From positions 1 to 64,000 of the forward strand of contig JAJYUT010000006.1 in the NCBI GenBank assembly GCA_021792365.1: a stretch of DNA of 64,000 nucleotides. Direction: 5' to 3'. Position 1 is the first letter of the stretch. Every line of letters begins with the position of its first letter. Shown here piece after piece: positions 39,801 through 47,932 of the stretch. The notes beneath the pieces were generated by a model. That model saw nothing but the letters and a program-made list of their open reading frames with translations, had not been told where the DNA came from and searched no databases. The stretch is from Pseudomonadota bacterium (lineage in GTDB: Bacteria; Pseudomonadota; Alphaproteobacteria; Dongiales; Dongiaceae). The position numbers and the translations under genes are program-made.

Positions 39801-40631
39801 CATCTGAGTATTCGACAGCTGCTCCGCTTCTGCGATCGTCTCGCTCGCACTGGCGGAGCTGCGTCGCGACCAATCGATCATGGCGATTCGCGTGCTCTCA
39901 CCCGGCGCCAGCGAGGTCGAATGCAGCAGCTGGCCCAGGGTCAGCCCTTGTGCAAACCAGGACTGGCTGAACGTCAGAAGCGCACCGGTCGCCAGCCGCC
40001 GAAAGCCGCCCGCCGTCGTGGCCAACGCGGCCGTCAAATCGATCGCATCTGCCGTCTCCAGCGCCTGCGCTCCGTCCGCTTCTCCGACTGCATCGAACAC
40101 CAGCTTGCGATAGAATACCCGCTCCGTCGGATAGACCCCCGAGCGCGGCAATAGATCGTCCGGTGATTCCGGGTCGTAGCCTTGCGCTTCTTCCGGGAAG
40201 TAAGCCGCCGCCAGGATGGCCTTGGCTGCCAGATAGCCAGGCCACTGCGCCAGTTCCCGCACCGTCGACACATCCAGCGCCGCCCCCAGGGCCGCCGCGT
40301 CCGGAATCCCCTTCAAGATCGAGATCGGCTCGTCCGCCAGCTCGTCCACCGGCACGCCGGCGGGCATCGCGACCGCATCCGCCGCAACAATGCCGAGCCG
40401 GGCTTCGGCCCGCCGCGAATCCCGTGACACTTCAACCAGCAGCTTGGCCGTCGCAAAGACCCGCGAGGCTGCCAAATCGAAAATGCTCTCGATACCAAGC
40501 GCCTTCAGCGCCGTCGCTTCATCAGCCGAAACACCTACAAGCGACCCAACCCCCAGCCGCAACGCCTCGTCCGCCGTCACAGACAAATGCACAGAGCGAA
40601 GAAAACGCAAAAATCCAAGATCAGCTGGCAT
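36843..40631 (-). CDS. giant uncharacterised protein B (tandem paralogue)
   Basis: A protein of 1262 residues, first gene of the three-gene minus-strand operon. After MPADLGFLRF it follows protein A from LRSVHLSVTADEALRLG to about residue 1000. Its own tail contains LVADTFRQQFGAAGGG, a basic patch (RGRGGRRAKARS), IQVTVRFMTEIS, VEMRVRMF and GKFEVTTWVWTQRLLV. Several tail blocks line up with A (FRHQFAS/FRQQFGA; GTIQVRV/GTLRVVA; GQFTVAISYFTGKLAV/GKFEVTTWVWTQRLLV), so the tails are probably old homologues while the cores were recently made identical. I chose ATG 40631 with GGGGGG upstream; the frame is open to 40838. Cytoplasmic by sequence; function unknown. Confidence 0.8.
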   Translation of the reverse strand: MPADLGFLRFLRSVHLSVTADEALRLGVGSLVGVSADEATALKALGIESIFDLAASRVFATAKLLVEVSRDSRRAEARLGIVAADAVAMPAGVPVDELADEPISILKGIPDAAALGAALDVSTVRELAQWPGYLAAKAILAAAYFPEEAQGYDPESPDDLLPRSGVYPTERVFYRKLVFDAVGEADGAQALETADAIDLTAALATTAGGFRRLATGALLTFSQSWFAQGLTLGQLLHSTSLAPGESTRIAMIDWSRRSSASASETIAEAEQLSNTQMHSRSISEVTRATAKEFQSGQSTSSVTSTTEQGGAALGFELGPVAFGGSASGSTTTTEAMSASSSFGSRDLAASYAQNINDRSQQNASSVRNRRASIVREVSQEEHEQISTRVVTNYNHMHALTVQYYEVVQAFRVTTLLEQSERCLFVPLKLLDFKDITVLERWREVLARAALNARVQRQLTVEYGVVEVIPQTPRVTPGRIIVSGVFSNVLTATPVRRAMLARAAGETVLSEAAASAPPASGEPGTPEAPAAPAAPSPAAPLDYRRAPLTSAAAILAEKGWNIDQLNAVGFASGRVMGRPGMDTVFVSDDALLLGFALRDGQALRFSVRKRDGSEIAPSDGSASAFALGQPTALKDLASIAIQNAGDRDLRTLLVLQLSVAGTAMPLDVPIALKAGGPSSALQDVIKFGAVGAAQELMDHLEANRLYYSQAVFRSLDAATLGGVLAGFTYRGLPVSQLVDAQPVASTANYLVFRMNVSTEGDAEDERWHAEQAEWRAWLARHGLDRPAPKSEIIPLPSGGVFAEAVLGRFNAAEKIDLTRFWNWQDSPIPITAPEIAPVQAGSRAQSDEIRPGQLSAPVVTIQNPTALPDPTGVAAILSAIQQGNMFRDMSGLAQTAALAQAGVQASAQGATAAGQQAANTLATVMANNTERMRIAAQLVAAAGGMPTLGGGGGQQPPGKGTVSERGGELNAAQEIGNQIDQSTAAAGIGPDGAVAGQSGGGSTSVDSIDVGSPSGSPSPGTQLVADTFRQQFGAAGGGVTSPTTERFVQTLLDNTGLDEGSVIAASGGLPAPAGRGRGGRRAKARSIQVTVRFMTEISKPFRGHEVIVRVFAGRGESMLWRTGTKADPYVPMLQSNEIKSPKLSIAKDTVTVEMRVRMFKADNDIAPEIPILFFGTAKVYDVPYDGTLRVVADVESVPRDWTVEAPNLDAAFDKVFASLPADVRHSHARGNGKQIAPGKFEVTTWVWTQRLLVRTPASIGEIY
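37633..40602. repeat. 2,970-bp direct repeat, copy 2
   Basis: Partner of 33404-36373. It encodes the core of protein B. The conserved block starts and ends at the same residue numbers in both proteins (about 11 and 1000), so head and tail are exchanged around a fixed core. Confidence 0.92.
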
Positions 40632-41059
40632 GCGCCCCCCGATTCCGCACCACCGAAAGGTCTGATGGGCTTCTTGCTTCAAAGTATGGGAAAGAACGGG
40701 GCACACGAATCCGGGCTTATCCACCCGTGCGTGGCTAAGTGAATTTCCCCTGACGACTTTCCCTGCACGCAAACTGCCGACGCGTCGATCGGCAAGCGCC
40801 TCGACGCGCCTCAACCTACTGCGCGATGTTGCACGCAATCTGTGAGGATCACAAATTCTTGCTAGATCATCCCACGCAAAGCAAGACGATCTCGTTCATG
40901 TCACAGAAAGATTCGAAAGGAGTCGAGACAATGTTCCAAACCGCATTGGCGGTGTATATGTCCGACGACCCCGTGGACTGTCTATACCGTTCACTGAACT
41001 CGGGCTTTTTCGGCACGCTGACTGGAAGATCGATCCTCGCCACGGGCACAACGCGCCGC
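40632..41059. other. upstream region of the giant-protein operon, no gene recognised
   Basis: This gap must contain the promoter of the minus-strand operon starting at 40631. No convincing -35/-10 pair or operator stands out. A plus-strand frame from 40826 shows no family and is probably part of the decayed methylase region that follows. Confidence 0.4.
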
Positions 41060-41411
41060 CTAAGTTACCCGTCCAGCCCGGCGGGACCACGTCATGCCGC
41101 AGCTCCGTCGCTATGGCGCTCGCTCCCGTCCTTCACCGAGGCCTTCTCAAGCCATGGCCTGAGGATCAGGACACGGTCGTGGGCCTGTACGATGCCGTGC
41201 TCGCGGTGTTTAATGGGCCGCGCGTGTTATTTCCCGATGGCTTCTCAAAAGAGGAGCAAAACATCCGCGCCGTCTACTACGATTACCTGCGACCTTCACC
41301 CACAGCATCGGCGTTATCGCTGGCAAGCAAACCGATGCCAAGCTCCTCCAGTTCGTCGCGGTTTATCTGCGCTCCAGTCTGGCTCGCTATTTCCTGATGA
41401 TGCGGGGCTGA
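41060..41411 (+). pseudogene. DNA methylase/restriction-type C-terminal remnant
   Basis: One frame reads LKPWPEDQDTVVGLYDAVLA, then FNGPRVLFPDGFSKEEQNIRA. After a frameshift near 41292 a second frame reads FTHSIGVIAGKQTDAKLLQF and VAVYLRSSLARYFLMMRG, ending at TGA 41409-41411. The order resembles the target-recognition/C-terminal part of N-6 DNA methylases of type I/IIG restriction systems, where a stretch on the number of retained strands (YLRSSLARYFL) is usual. The catalytic NPPY domain is absent. A dead fragment; the family assignment is moderately sure. Confidence 0.45.
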
Positions 41412-41486
41412 AAAATGCTCTGCGAGCGAAAGGTACTCACTCTCTTCATCACGTGACTATGGTTACTAGAGCGGGATGATTTTAGG

Positions 41487-41780
41487 TTAAGCGATATCCC
41501 GAGTTCTGGAAGTAGTTTGCGCATTCTTCAGCTGTGAAGGCATCCAGCGCGCGGCCGATGGCTTCGCAGACGACATCGGGTGTGCGTGCTGCGGCCTTGC
41601 GGAGCAAATGCTTGAGCTTGGCGAACACCTGTTCGATCGGGTTGAGGTCGGGGCGTATTTCGGCAGCAAGATGAGTTTGGCGCCGATGGCGCGAATGGCC
41701 CGGCGCACGGCGTTGCCCTTATGGCTGCCGAGATTATCCATGATCACGATGTCGCCAGGCTCGAGGGTCGGGGCCAGCAC
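41487..41780 (-). mobile_element. IS630-family transposase remnant, frameshifted
   Basis: The minus strand encodes LAPTLEPGDIVIMDNLGSHK and GAKLILLPKYAP, part of the DDE domain of IS630 transposases (MDNLGSHK holds the second Asp). One base is missing after KYAP; the -1 frame continues DLNPIEQVFAKLKHLLRKAA, which holds the catalytic Glu. The frame then reaches SGYRLT near 41487. The N-terminal two thirds are missing, cut at about 41780. Confidence 0.75.
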
Positions 41781-42006
41781 CCGCTAAAGAGCGGGAGCGG
41801 CACTAGGCTCGTTCTGCGACGGACCAGGGCCAGCCGCCGGCCGGGAACGCGCCGGCGGCCGTTCCATAAGCGCGCGATTGTCGGCTGGTCGTCCTCAGCA
41901 CCTGGAATGTCGGCTTTCGGCCGCTTAGCGGACTGCCGCCGAGTGCAGCACACTTCCGAGTAGTGCCACGAACAGACCTCGACAAGGCGACCGGCGCCCC
42001 CTCTCG

Positions 42007-43239
42007 CTATCGTATGAACACTTGAGCAAGAACCAAAGCCAGGTTTGCGAGCGCCGCGAACGGTGGAACAAACCTTGGCACGCGAAAACCGGCGGTGCGT
42101 GGGCGGGACTGATGCAGTTTCCACAACGCGAGGTTCACCCCGGCGAAGACTAGCAGTGTGATTGTACTCGTCACTGAAACCAACGAGATGAATGGCAGTG
42201 CCACCGTAAGAACGAAAGCGATGGCTCCGCCTAGCAACGTGGCGCGGACGGGCGTGCGCAGGCGCGGGCTGACCGCTCCCAAGCCGCTCGGCAGCCACTC
42301 CCGTCGCGCCATGCCGTAGAGGAGACGCCCTAGCATGATGAGTTCGAGTAGGACGCCGTTTGCCACTGCAAGAAGAGCAATACCGGCAAACACTTTCGAA
42401 GAAAACCATGGCGCCTGAGCTGCAACGGCCAGCAGTGGTGCTGAGAGAGACGAGACGTCGTCAATCGGTAGCGCCAGGACCACGACCGCCGTGACCACCA
42501 AATAGAGCAACGTGCTAAGCCCGAGGCTGATCAGAATGGCCCTTGGCAGGGTTCGTTCGGCAGTCCGGGCCTCCTCAGCCATGTTGGCGAGGTTCTCAAA
42601 ACCGATGAAAGCAAAGAATGCGAGAAATCCGCCAACAAGAATGCTTGTCCACGCCTCGATGTCTAACGGCAACAACTCGCCAAGCTTATCCGAACCGGAT
42701 GACAGCGCTGGCAAGCCGGCGACGATGACCAGGAGCAGCCCGCCGATTTCGACCGCCGTCATAATGGCTGCTATCCCGACGCTATCTCGCACTCTCAGGC
42801 AAGCAACGCCCGTGAACAACGCCACCACCCCGCCTGCGATCACCGAGTCTGGCAATTGAGCGAACGCCTGGAGATACCCAGCACTGCCCCGAGCGATCGA
42901 CGCTGTGCTCACGACGACCACTGCGGCGACCGCCAGGCCCATCAACCTGGAAAGCGTGTCGGATCCGAACGCCTCCTTAATGTATGCGGCGGCGCCTGCT
43001 GCCTCGGGAAAGCGCACTGACAGCTCAGCATAGGACAGCCCCGTCAAGGCCGCGAGAATGCCAGCTAGAGCGAACGACCATGGTGCCGCGCCACCTGCCG
43101 TCGCCACGATGGTTCCGACCAGCACATAAATGCCGGCTCCGATAATGACACCCAGCCCGTAGAGGACCAGCATCGGCGTGCCGAGCACGCGTCGCAAACC
43201 CGGTCGCGTCAACTCGATGTCTGCCTCACACTTGATCAT
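42007..43239 (-). CDS. APC-family amino acid permease
   Basis: A 410-residue membrane transporter with about 12 helices. Signature regions: LGVIIGAGIYVLVG in TM1 (the G-[AS]-G-I unwound segment), LSYAELSVRFPEAAGAAAYI after TM3 and FFAFIGFENLANMAEEAR near the middle. It resembles YfnA/cationic amino acid transporter-type permeases, exchanging or importing amino acids with H+. It lies alone between remnants; a start at ATG 43239 gives a normal length. Confidence 0.87.
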   Translation of the reverse strand: MIKCEADIELTRPGLRRVLGTPMLVLYGLGVIIGAGIYVLVGTIVATAGGAAPWSFALAGILAALTGLSYAELSVRFPEAAGAAAYIKEAFGSDTLSRLMGLAVAAVVVVSTASIARGSAGYLQAFAQLPDSVIAGGVVALFTGVACLRVRDSVGIAAIMTAVEIGGLLLVIVAGLPALSSGSDKLGELLPLDIEAWTSILVGGFLAFFAFIGFENLANMAEEARTAERTLPRAILISLGLSTLLYLVVTAVVVLALPIDDVSSLSAPLLAVAAQAPWFSSKVFAGIALLAVANGVLLELIMLGRLLYGMARREWLPSGLGAVSPRLRTPVRATLLGGAIAFVLTVALPFISLVSVTSTITLLVFAGVNLALWKLHQSRPRTAGFRVPRFVPPFAALANLALVLAQVFIR

Positions 43240-43391
43240 TGCTTTTGACGCACCTCATTGCGCATCCGCTCGAACGGAGGCGCAGCGGTCGTAGCATATC
43301 AGCCAGCCAATGTTCCGTGCCGTATCCGAATGATCATGGGGGTGATGGTGTTATGAGTCGAGAAGCAACCCTCATGTGAGAGGAGACCCCT

Positions 43392-44464
43392 ATGGCCAAG
43401 ATGAAAGCTGCGATCTTCGTTGATCCCGGACGCATCGTCCTTGATGCGAAGCCTATTCCCGATGTCGGACCACTGGATGCCCTGCTGCGCATTACAAGGA
43501 CTACGATCTGTGGAACCGACGTGCACATCCTGAAAGGCGAGTACCCTGTCCGGAAGGGGTTGACGGTGGGGCACGAACCGGTAGGGGTCATCGAAAAGCT
43601 TGGATCGGCTGTCAAGGGCTATGAGGAAGGCCAGCGAGTGATCGCCGGCGCAATCACGCCATGCGGCCATAGCCATGCGTCGCTGTCCGGCTGCCACGCC
43701 CAGGACGGGGCTGACACGCCGCATGGCTGAAAGCCGATTGGAGGCTGGAAGTTCGGGAATACGATCGACGGATGCCAGGCAGACTACGTCCTGGCTCCAG
43801 ATGCCATGGCGAACTTGGCGCCAGTGCCGGATGGCCTGACCGACGAGCAGGTTCTGATGTGTCCCGACATCATGTCCACCGGGTTCAGCGGTGCCGAGAG
43901 CGGAAAGGTGCGGATCGGAGACGTTGTGGCGGTCTTCGCGCAAGGACCGATCGGGCTCTGCGCTACGGCCGGAGCGCGGCTATCCGGTGCGACTACCATC
44001 ATCGGCGTAGATACCGTGGCGGAAAGGTTGACCGCCTCGCGCAAGCTTGGCGCCGATCACAGGGTTGATTTCCGGAAAGCGGACCCTGTCGAGGAGATTC
44101 TGCGCATTACGAACGGCCGCGGTGTCGACGTCGCCATCGAGGCGCTCGGGACCCAGAGCACGTTTGAAGCCTGCCTACGTGTCCTTCAGCCCGGCGGCAC
44201 CTTGTCGAGTCTCGGCGTCTATTCGACCGATCTCAAATCCCGCTGAATGCATTCGCCGCAGGTCTAGGCGACCATAGGATCGTGACGACGCTCTGTCCTG
44301 GCGGCAAGGAACGCATGCGCCGCCTCATGGAGGTCATTGCATCTGATCGAGTCGATCTCAAACCATTGGTCACCCACCGCTTCAAGCTCGATCAGATCGA
44401 GGCGGCCTACGAGCTATTCGCAAACCAGCGTGATGGAGTGCTGAAGGTCGCCATAACACCCTAG
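43392..44464 (+). pseudogene. zinc-dependent alcohol dehydrogenase, multiple frameshifts
   Basis: Three frames together encode one medium-chain dehydrogenase. Piece 1 (43392-43730) has ICGTDVHILKGEYP, then LTVGHEPVGVI (Zn ligand His-Glu). Piece 2 (43806-44246) has DIMSTGFSGAE, VAVFAQGPIGLCATAGARL (cofactor loop) and ALGTQSTFEACLRVL. Piece 3 (44282-44464) ends LVTHRFKLDQIEAAYELF. The frame breaks lie near 43670-43760 and 44245. The family covers NAD(P)-dependent secondary alcohol/isopropanol dehydrogenases. Inactive unless sequencing errors explain the breaks. Confidence 0.8.
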
Positions 44465-44766
44465 GCAGCGTTAGGACTGCACCTGCTAAGGTTTGCCGCG
44501 GGCGCAGCACAAGGGTGCATGGCGACTGGTCCTGCGTTTGCCAGCGACATCCCTGGGTACAGCCGCTCGTGTCAGAGTCATGTGCGCGGCGGTCTTGCGC
44601 AGGTCTGGTCCTACACCAGCGGCGGACCTCTCTTGGCGAACACCGATCGTCTGAGAAGTGCCAAAAGCGGACCAATGCACTTCTCCTATGGGGAGGAACA
44701 TTCCCTCTAAAGCGGGTGCCTTAAGTGAGAGTACTTTCTGGACCGCCATTGGCATGCGAACCTGCT
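44465..44766. other. gap without recognisable gene
   Basis: No frame resembles a known family; short frames on both strands lack ribosome sites. It separates the dead dehydrogenase from the end of the minus-strand TetR gene. Confidence 0.4.
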
Positions 44767-45408
44767 TCACAGCTTGTTTGCACGCTTGAGGAAGCCTTGG
44801 AACAGCTCTATGTCTTCGGCTCCAGGTTCCTTGCCGGTAAAGCTCCTCAAGTACGCCTCCACATGTGAGAAGCGCACGGCCATCGGCTCCCGCACCTCCA
44901 GCGTATAATAGCCGATCTGCATGTAGTACAGCACGCGCGCGCGGATGAACGCGTCTTCCGCGCCGTAGCCGTGGCGAAGGAACATGTCGCGGATCGCCGT
45001 GAGACGCGCGTCGTCTGCCATGTCGACGCTCCTGCGCACCGACTTCGAGTGCCTGGCCCATGATCGGATGGCAAAGTCGAGTTGCGGATCGAACAATCGC
45101 TCGTCGGCCCAGCACTCGAACACGTTCAAGACCGCGCGGACGATCGTGGGAGCGGGGCGTTGGGCGCGCTCGACGATGGCCTCAGTATTGGTGACGCGCC
45201 AGTGGTCCAGCAGCTGCTCCAGCAGGTCTTTCCGGCTAGTGAAATACCAATAGAAGCTCGAGCGGGAAACCTCGAGGCGCTGCGCAAGCGGCAGGATCCG
45301 CACGCCATCCACGCCTTGCGTGATCAGTGTTCTCAGAGCCAGGTCAAGCCATTGCGTCTTGGTGACCTTGGTGTTTCCACCCCCTGTGCGCTGCGGCTGG
45401 GCTTTCAT
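44767..45408 (-). CDS. TetR-family transcriptional regulator
   Basis: A 213-residue regulator beginning MKAQPQRTGGGNTKV. The HTH spans about residues 20-65 (LALRTLITQGVDGVRI, AQRLEVSRSSFYWYFTSRKDLLEQLL). The C-terminal domain (FAIRSWARHSKSVRRSVDMAD, YYMQIGYYTLEV) is typical of TetR regulators near methylamine and betaine-type genes. Longer frames to 45834 would run through the divergent promoter and gene, so ATG 45408 is preferred. It is divergent from the oxidoreductase/methyltransferase/importer genes and probably controls them. Confidence 0.82.
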   Translation of the reverse strand: MKAQPQRTGGGNTKVTKTQWLDLALRTLITQGVDGVRILPLAQRLEVSRSSFYWYFTSRKDLLEQLLDHWRVTNTEAIVERAQRPAPTIVRAVLNVFECWADERLFDPQLDFAIRSWARHSKSVRRSVDMADDARLTAIRDMFLRHGYGAEDAFIRARVLYYMQIGYYTLEVREPMAVRFSHVEAYLRSFTGKEPGAEDIELFQGFLKRANKL

Positions 45409-45447
45409 GGCGGCATCGATGGCATGAAATGCCGGTCCGGACAAGCT

Positions 45448-45465
45448 CTGGACATAAGTGTCTAG
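45448..45465. promoter_or_regulatory. candidate operator between tetR and the FAD/GcvT gene
   Basis: CTGGACATAAGTGTCTAG is an 18-bp near-palindrome (7-base arms, one mismatch, 4-base centre) in the 96-bp divergent gap. Its position 39 bp before the plus-strand start suits a TetR operator. Only symmetry and place support it. Confidence 0.35.
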
Positions 45466-45504
45466 TAGCGGTAGCCTGACCGGAATGCCAGTTGGACGAG
45501 ACGC

Positions 45505-47919
45505 ATGAAGACGCACTACAGGGCGGTGGTGATTGGCGGCGGCGTGGTCGGGGCATCGGTCCTCTACCATCTCGCCAAGTTCGGCTGGACGGACATCGCG
45601 TTGATCGAGCGCGCCGAGCTGACGGCGGGATCGACCTGGCACGCCGCAGCGGGCTTCCACGCCTTGAACGCCGATCCCAACATCGCGGCGCTGCAGAACT
45701 ACACCATCAAGCTGTACCGCGAGATCGAGGCCGAATCCGGCCAAGCCATCGGCCTGCACATGACCGGCGGCGTCAACATCGCGAGCGATCCGAACCGGTG
45801 GGAGTGGCTCAAATCGGCATGGGCGATCTTCCAATCGATCGGCATCGAGACCGCACGGCTGGTCACACCGGACGAGATCAAAGCTATCTGCCCGATCATC
45901 GACATGACGGGTGTTCTGGGCGGTCTCTATGACTCAGCTGAGGGTCACCTCGATCCCTATGGCGCGACCCACGCGTATGCCACGGCCGCCAAGAAGCGCG
46001 GCGCCGACATCATCCTGCGCAATCGTGTCGTTGAGCTCAATCGCCGCGCTGGCGGCGGATGGGACGTGGTCACGGAACACGGTACGCTCGTCGCCGACCA
46101 CGTCGTGAATGCCGCGGGCCTGTGGGCCAAGCGGGTCGGGCTGATGGCTGGCGTCGACCTGCCGGTCACGCCGATGGAGCACCACTACCTAGTGACCGAG
46201 GAGATTCCGGAGATCGCCGCGCTGAAGCGCGAGATGGGCGTGGCGGTCGATCTCGAAGGCTTCACCTATCTGCGACAGGAACGGAGCGGCGTCCTGCTCG
46301 GTGTCTATGAGCGCAACCCCAGGCACTGGAACATGGATGGCGCGCCGTGGGATTACGGCACGGAACTGATTCCCGAGGACGTCGACCGCATCAGTCCCGA
46401 GCTGGCCAAGGGGTTCGAGCGGTTCCCTTGCCTGCGTAACGCCGGCATCAAGAAATGGGTGAACGGCGCCTTCACCTTCACGCCCGACGGCAATCCGCTG
46501 GTCGGGCCGGTGCCAGGCGTTCCAGGTTATTGGCTTGCGTGCGGTGTGATGGCGGGCTTCAGCCAGGGCGGCGGCGTCGGCAAGTCACTGGCCGAATGGA
46601 TGATCCACGGCGAGACGGAATCCGACGTATTCGGCATGGACGTGGCGCGCTATGGACCGTTCGCAGCCAACCGCGAATATCTGAAACAGACCACGCGGCA
46701 ATTCTATGCGCGCCGCTTTGTGATGACCTATCCCAACGAGCGCCTGCCTGCGGGCCGGCCGCTGAAGCGCGCCCCTGCTCATGACGCGATGAGCGCCGCC
46801 GGCGCCCAATGGACAGCATCCTGGGGCCTGGAGGTGCCGGTCTATTTCGCGCCATCCGGGTTCGCAGAGAAGCCGACGCTGCGGCGCTCCAATGCCTTCG
46901 CTCTCGTGGCGCAGGAATGCCGCACGCTGCGCTCATCCGCCGGCCTGATCGATACGTCGGGCTTCGCACGCTATGAAGTTTCCGGGCAGCAGGCAGCTAC
47001 CTGGCTGGACCGGCTGCTGGCGTGCCGGCTGCCGCAGCCGCATCGTGCGCGGCTCGCTCCGATGCTCGGCCTTGACGGCCGCCTGAAGGGCGACTTGACA
47101 GTCTTCAATTGGAGCGACGGCACCTATTGGCTCATGGGCTCGTACTATTTGCGCCAATGGCATATGCGCTGGTTCAATGACCACTCGGCCGAAGGAGTCG
47201 CCGTGCGCGACATCTCCGACGCCACAATCGGCTTCCTGCTGACGGGACCGCGGGCGCGCGATATCCTTGCCTGCACCGCGCACCGGGACGTCTCCCGCTC
47301 AGCCCTGCCCTTCATGGCGTGCGGCGACCTGCAGGTCGGCATGGTCGATACCAAGGTGGCGCGGTTGTCGATCGCCGGCGAACTGGGATTCGAGCTGAAC
47401 TGTGCTGCCGTCGATCATTGCACGCTTCGCGAAACCCTGTTGGCGGCGGGTCGCGACCTCGGCCTGGTAGAAGTCGGATTCTACGCGCTGAATTCACTCC
47501 GGCTGGAGAAGAGCTTCGGCATATGGTCGGCAGAATTCCGCCAGAGCTATACACCCGCCATGACCGGCCTCGATCGCTGGATCGACTTTGACAAGCCAAT
47601 CTTCAACGGCCGCGCTGCGGCGCTCCGTGCACGCGACGGCGACAAGCCCACCGCAGTGCTCGCCACCTTGGAAGTCGACGCGCTGGATGCGGACGCTTCC
47701 GGCTTTGAGCCGGTCTGGCGCGAAGGCAAGCGCGTCGGCTTTGTCACGTCCGGCGGCTATGGCCACACGATCGGCAAGAGCCTGGCGCTGGCTCTGATCG
47801 ACCCAGCCCAGAGTGCCGTCGGCACGGACGTGACGGTTCATGTCGTGGGCGTCGAGCGGTCAGCCCGAGTCATCGCCTCTTCCCCGTATGATCCGACGGG
47901 GCGGGCCATGCGTGGTTAG
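45505..47919 (+). CDS. FAD-dependent oxidoreductase / GcvT fusion (dimethylglycine/sarcosine dehydrogenase type)
   Basis: An 804-residue two-part enzyme. The N-terminal half is a DAO-type FAD domain: VVIGGGVVGASVLYHLAK (Rossmann loop, G11-G16), then GSTWHAAAGFH with H46 at the place of the covalently linked FAD histidine in dimethylglycine dehydrogenases. A link of the FAD_oxidored_C kind follows. The C-terminal half (from about residue 440) is an aminomethyltransferase (GcvT) fold (LRSSAGLIDTSGFARYEVSG, LGFELNCAAVDH, GLVEVGFYALNSLRLEKSFG) that in such fusions passes the released one-carbon unit to tetrahydrofolate. It probably demethylates an N-methyl amino compound; which one is unknown. 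The next gene starts 13 bp downstream. Confidence 0.87.
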   Translation: MKTHYRAVVIGGGVVGASVLYHLAKFGWTDIALIERAELTAGSTWHAAAGFHALNADPNIAALQNYTIKLYREIEAESGQAIGLHMTGGVNIASDPNRWEWLKSAWAIFQSIGIETARLVTPDEIKAICPIIDMTGVLGGLYDSAEGHLDPYGATHAYATAAKKRGADIILRNRVVELNRRAGGGWDVVTEHGTLVADHVVNAAGLWAKRVGLMAGVDLPVTPMEHHYLVTEEIPEIAALKREMGVAVDLEGFTYLRQERSGVLLGVYERNPRHWNMDGAPWDYGTELIPEDVDRISPELAKGFERFPCLRNAGIKKWVNGAFTFTPDGNPLVGPVPGVPGYWLACGVMAGFSQGGGVGKSLAEWMIHGETESDVFGMDVARYGPFAANREYLKQTTRQFYARRFVMTYPNERLPAGRPLKRAPAHDAMSAAGAQWTASWGLEVPVYFAPSGFAEKPTLRRSNAFALVAQECRTLRSSAGLIDTSGFARYEVSGQQAATWLDRLLACRLPQPHRARLAPMLGLDGRLKGDLTVFNWSDGTYWLMGSYYLRQWHMRWFNDHSAEGVAVRDISDATIGFLLTGPRARDILACTAHRDVSRSALPFMACGDLQVGMVDTKVARLSIAGELGFELNCAAVDHCTLRETLLAAGRDLGLVEVGFYALNSLRLEKSFGIWSAEFRQSYTPAMTGLDRWIDFDKPIFNGRAAALRARDGDKPTAVLATLEVDALDADASGFEPVWREGKRVGFVTSGGYGHTIGKSLALALIDPAQSAVGTDVTVHVVGVERSARVIASSPYDPTGRAMRG

Positions 47920-47932
47920 AGGAGCGTAATCG

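Noticed and set aside
33404-40602. CRISPR or satellite array
   Set aside because: The repetition is two long coding copies, not short spaced repeats. No short-spacer arrays were seen elsewhere in the window.
32659-40631. Polymorphic toxin with immunity gene
   Set aside because: The exchanged tails look mutually homologous and beta-rich rather than like known toxin domains, and no secretion marker is seen. The small gene alone is not enough evidence.
36843-40838. Longer N-terminus for giant protein B
   Set aside because: The extra 69 residues are unlike protein A and lack a ribosome site; ATG 40631 mirrors the start distance of protein A.
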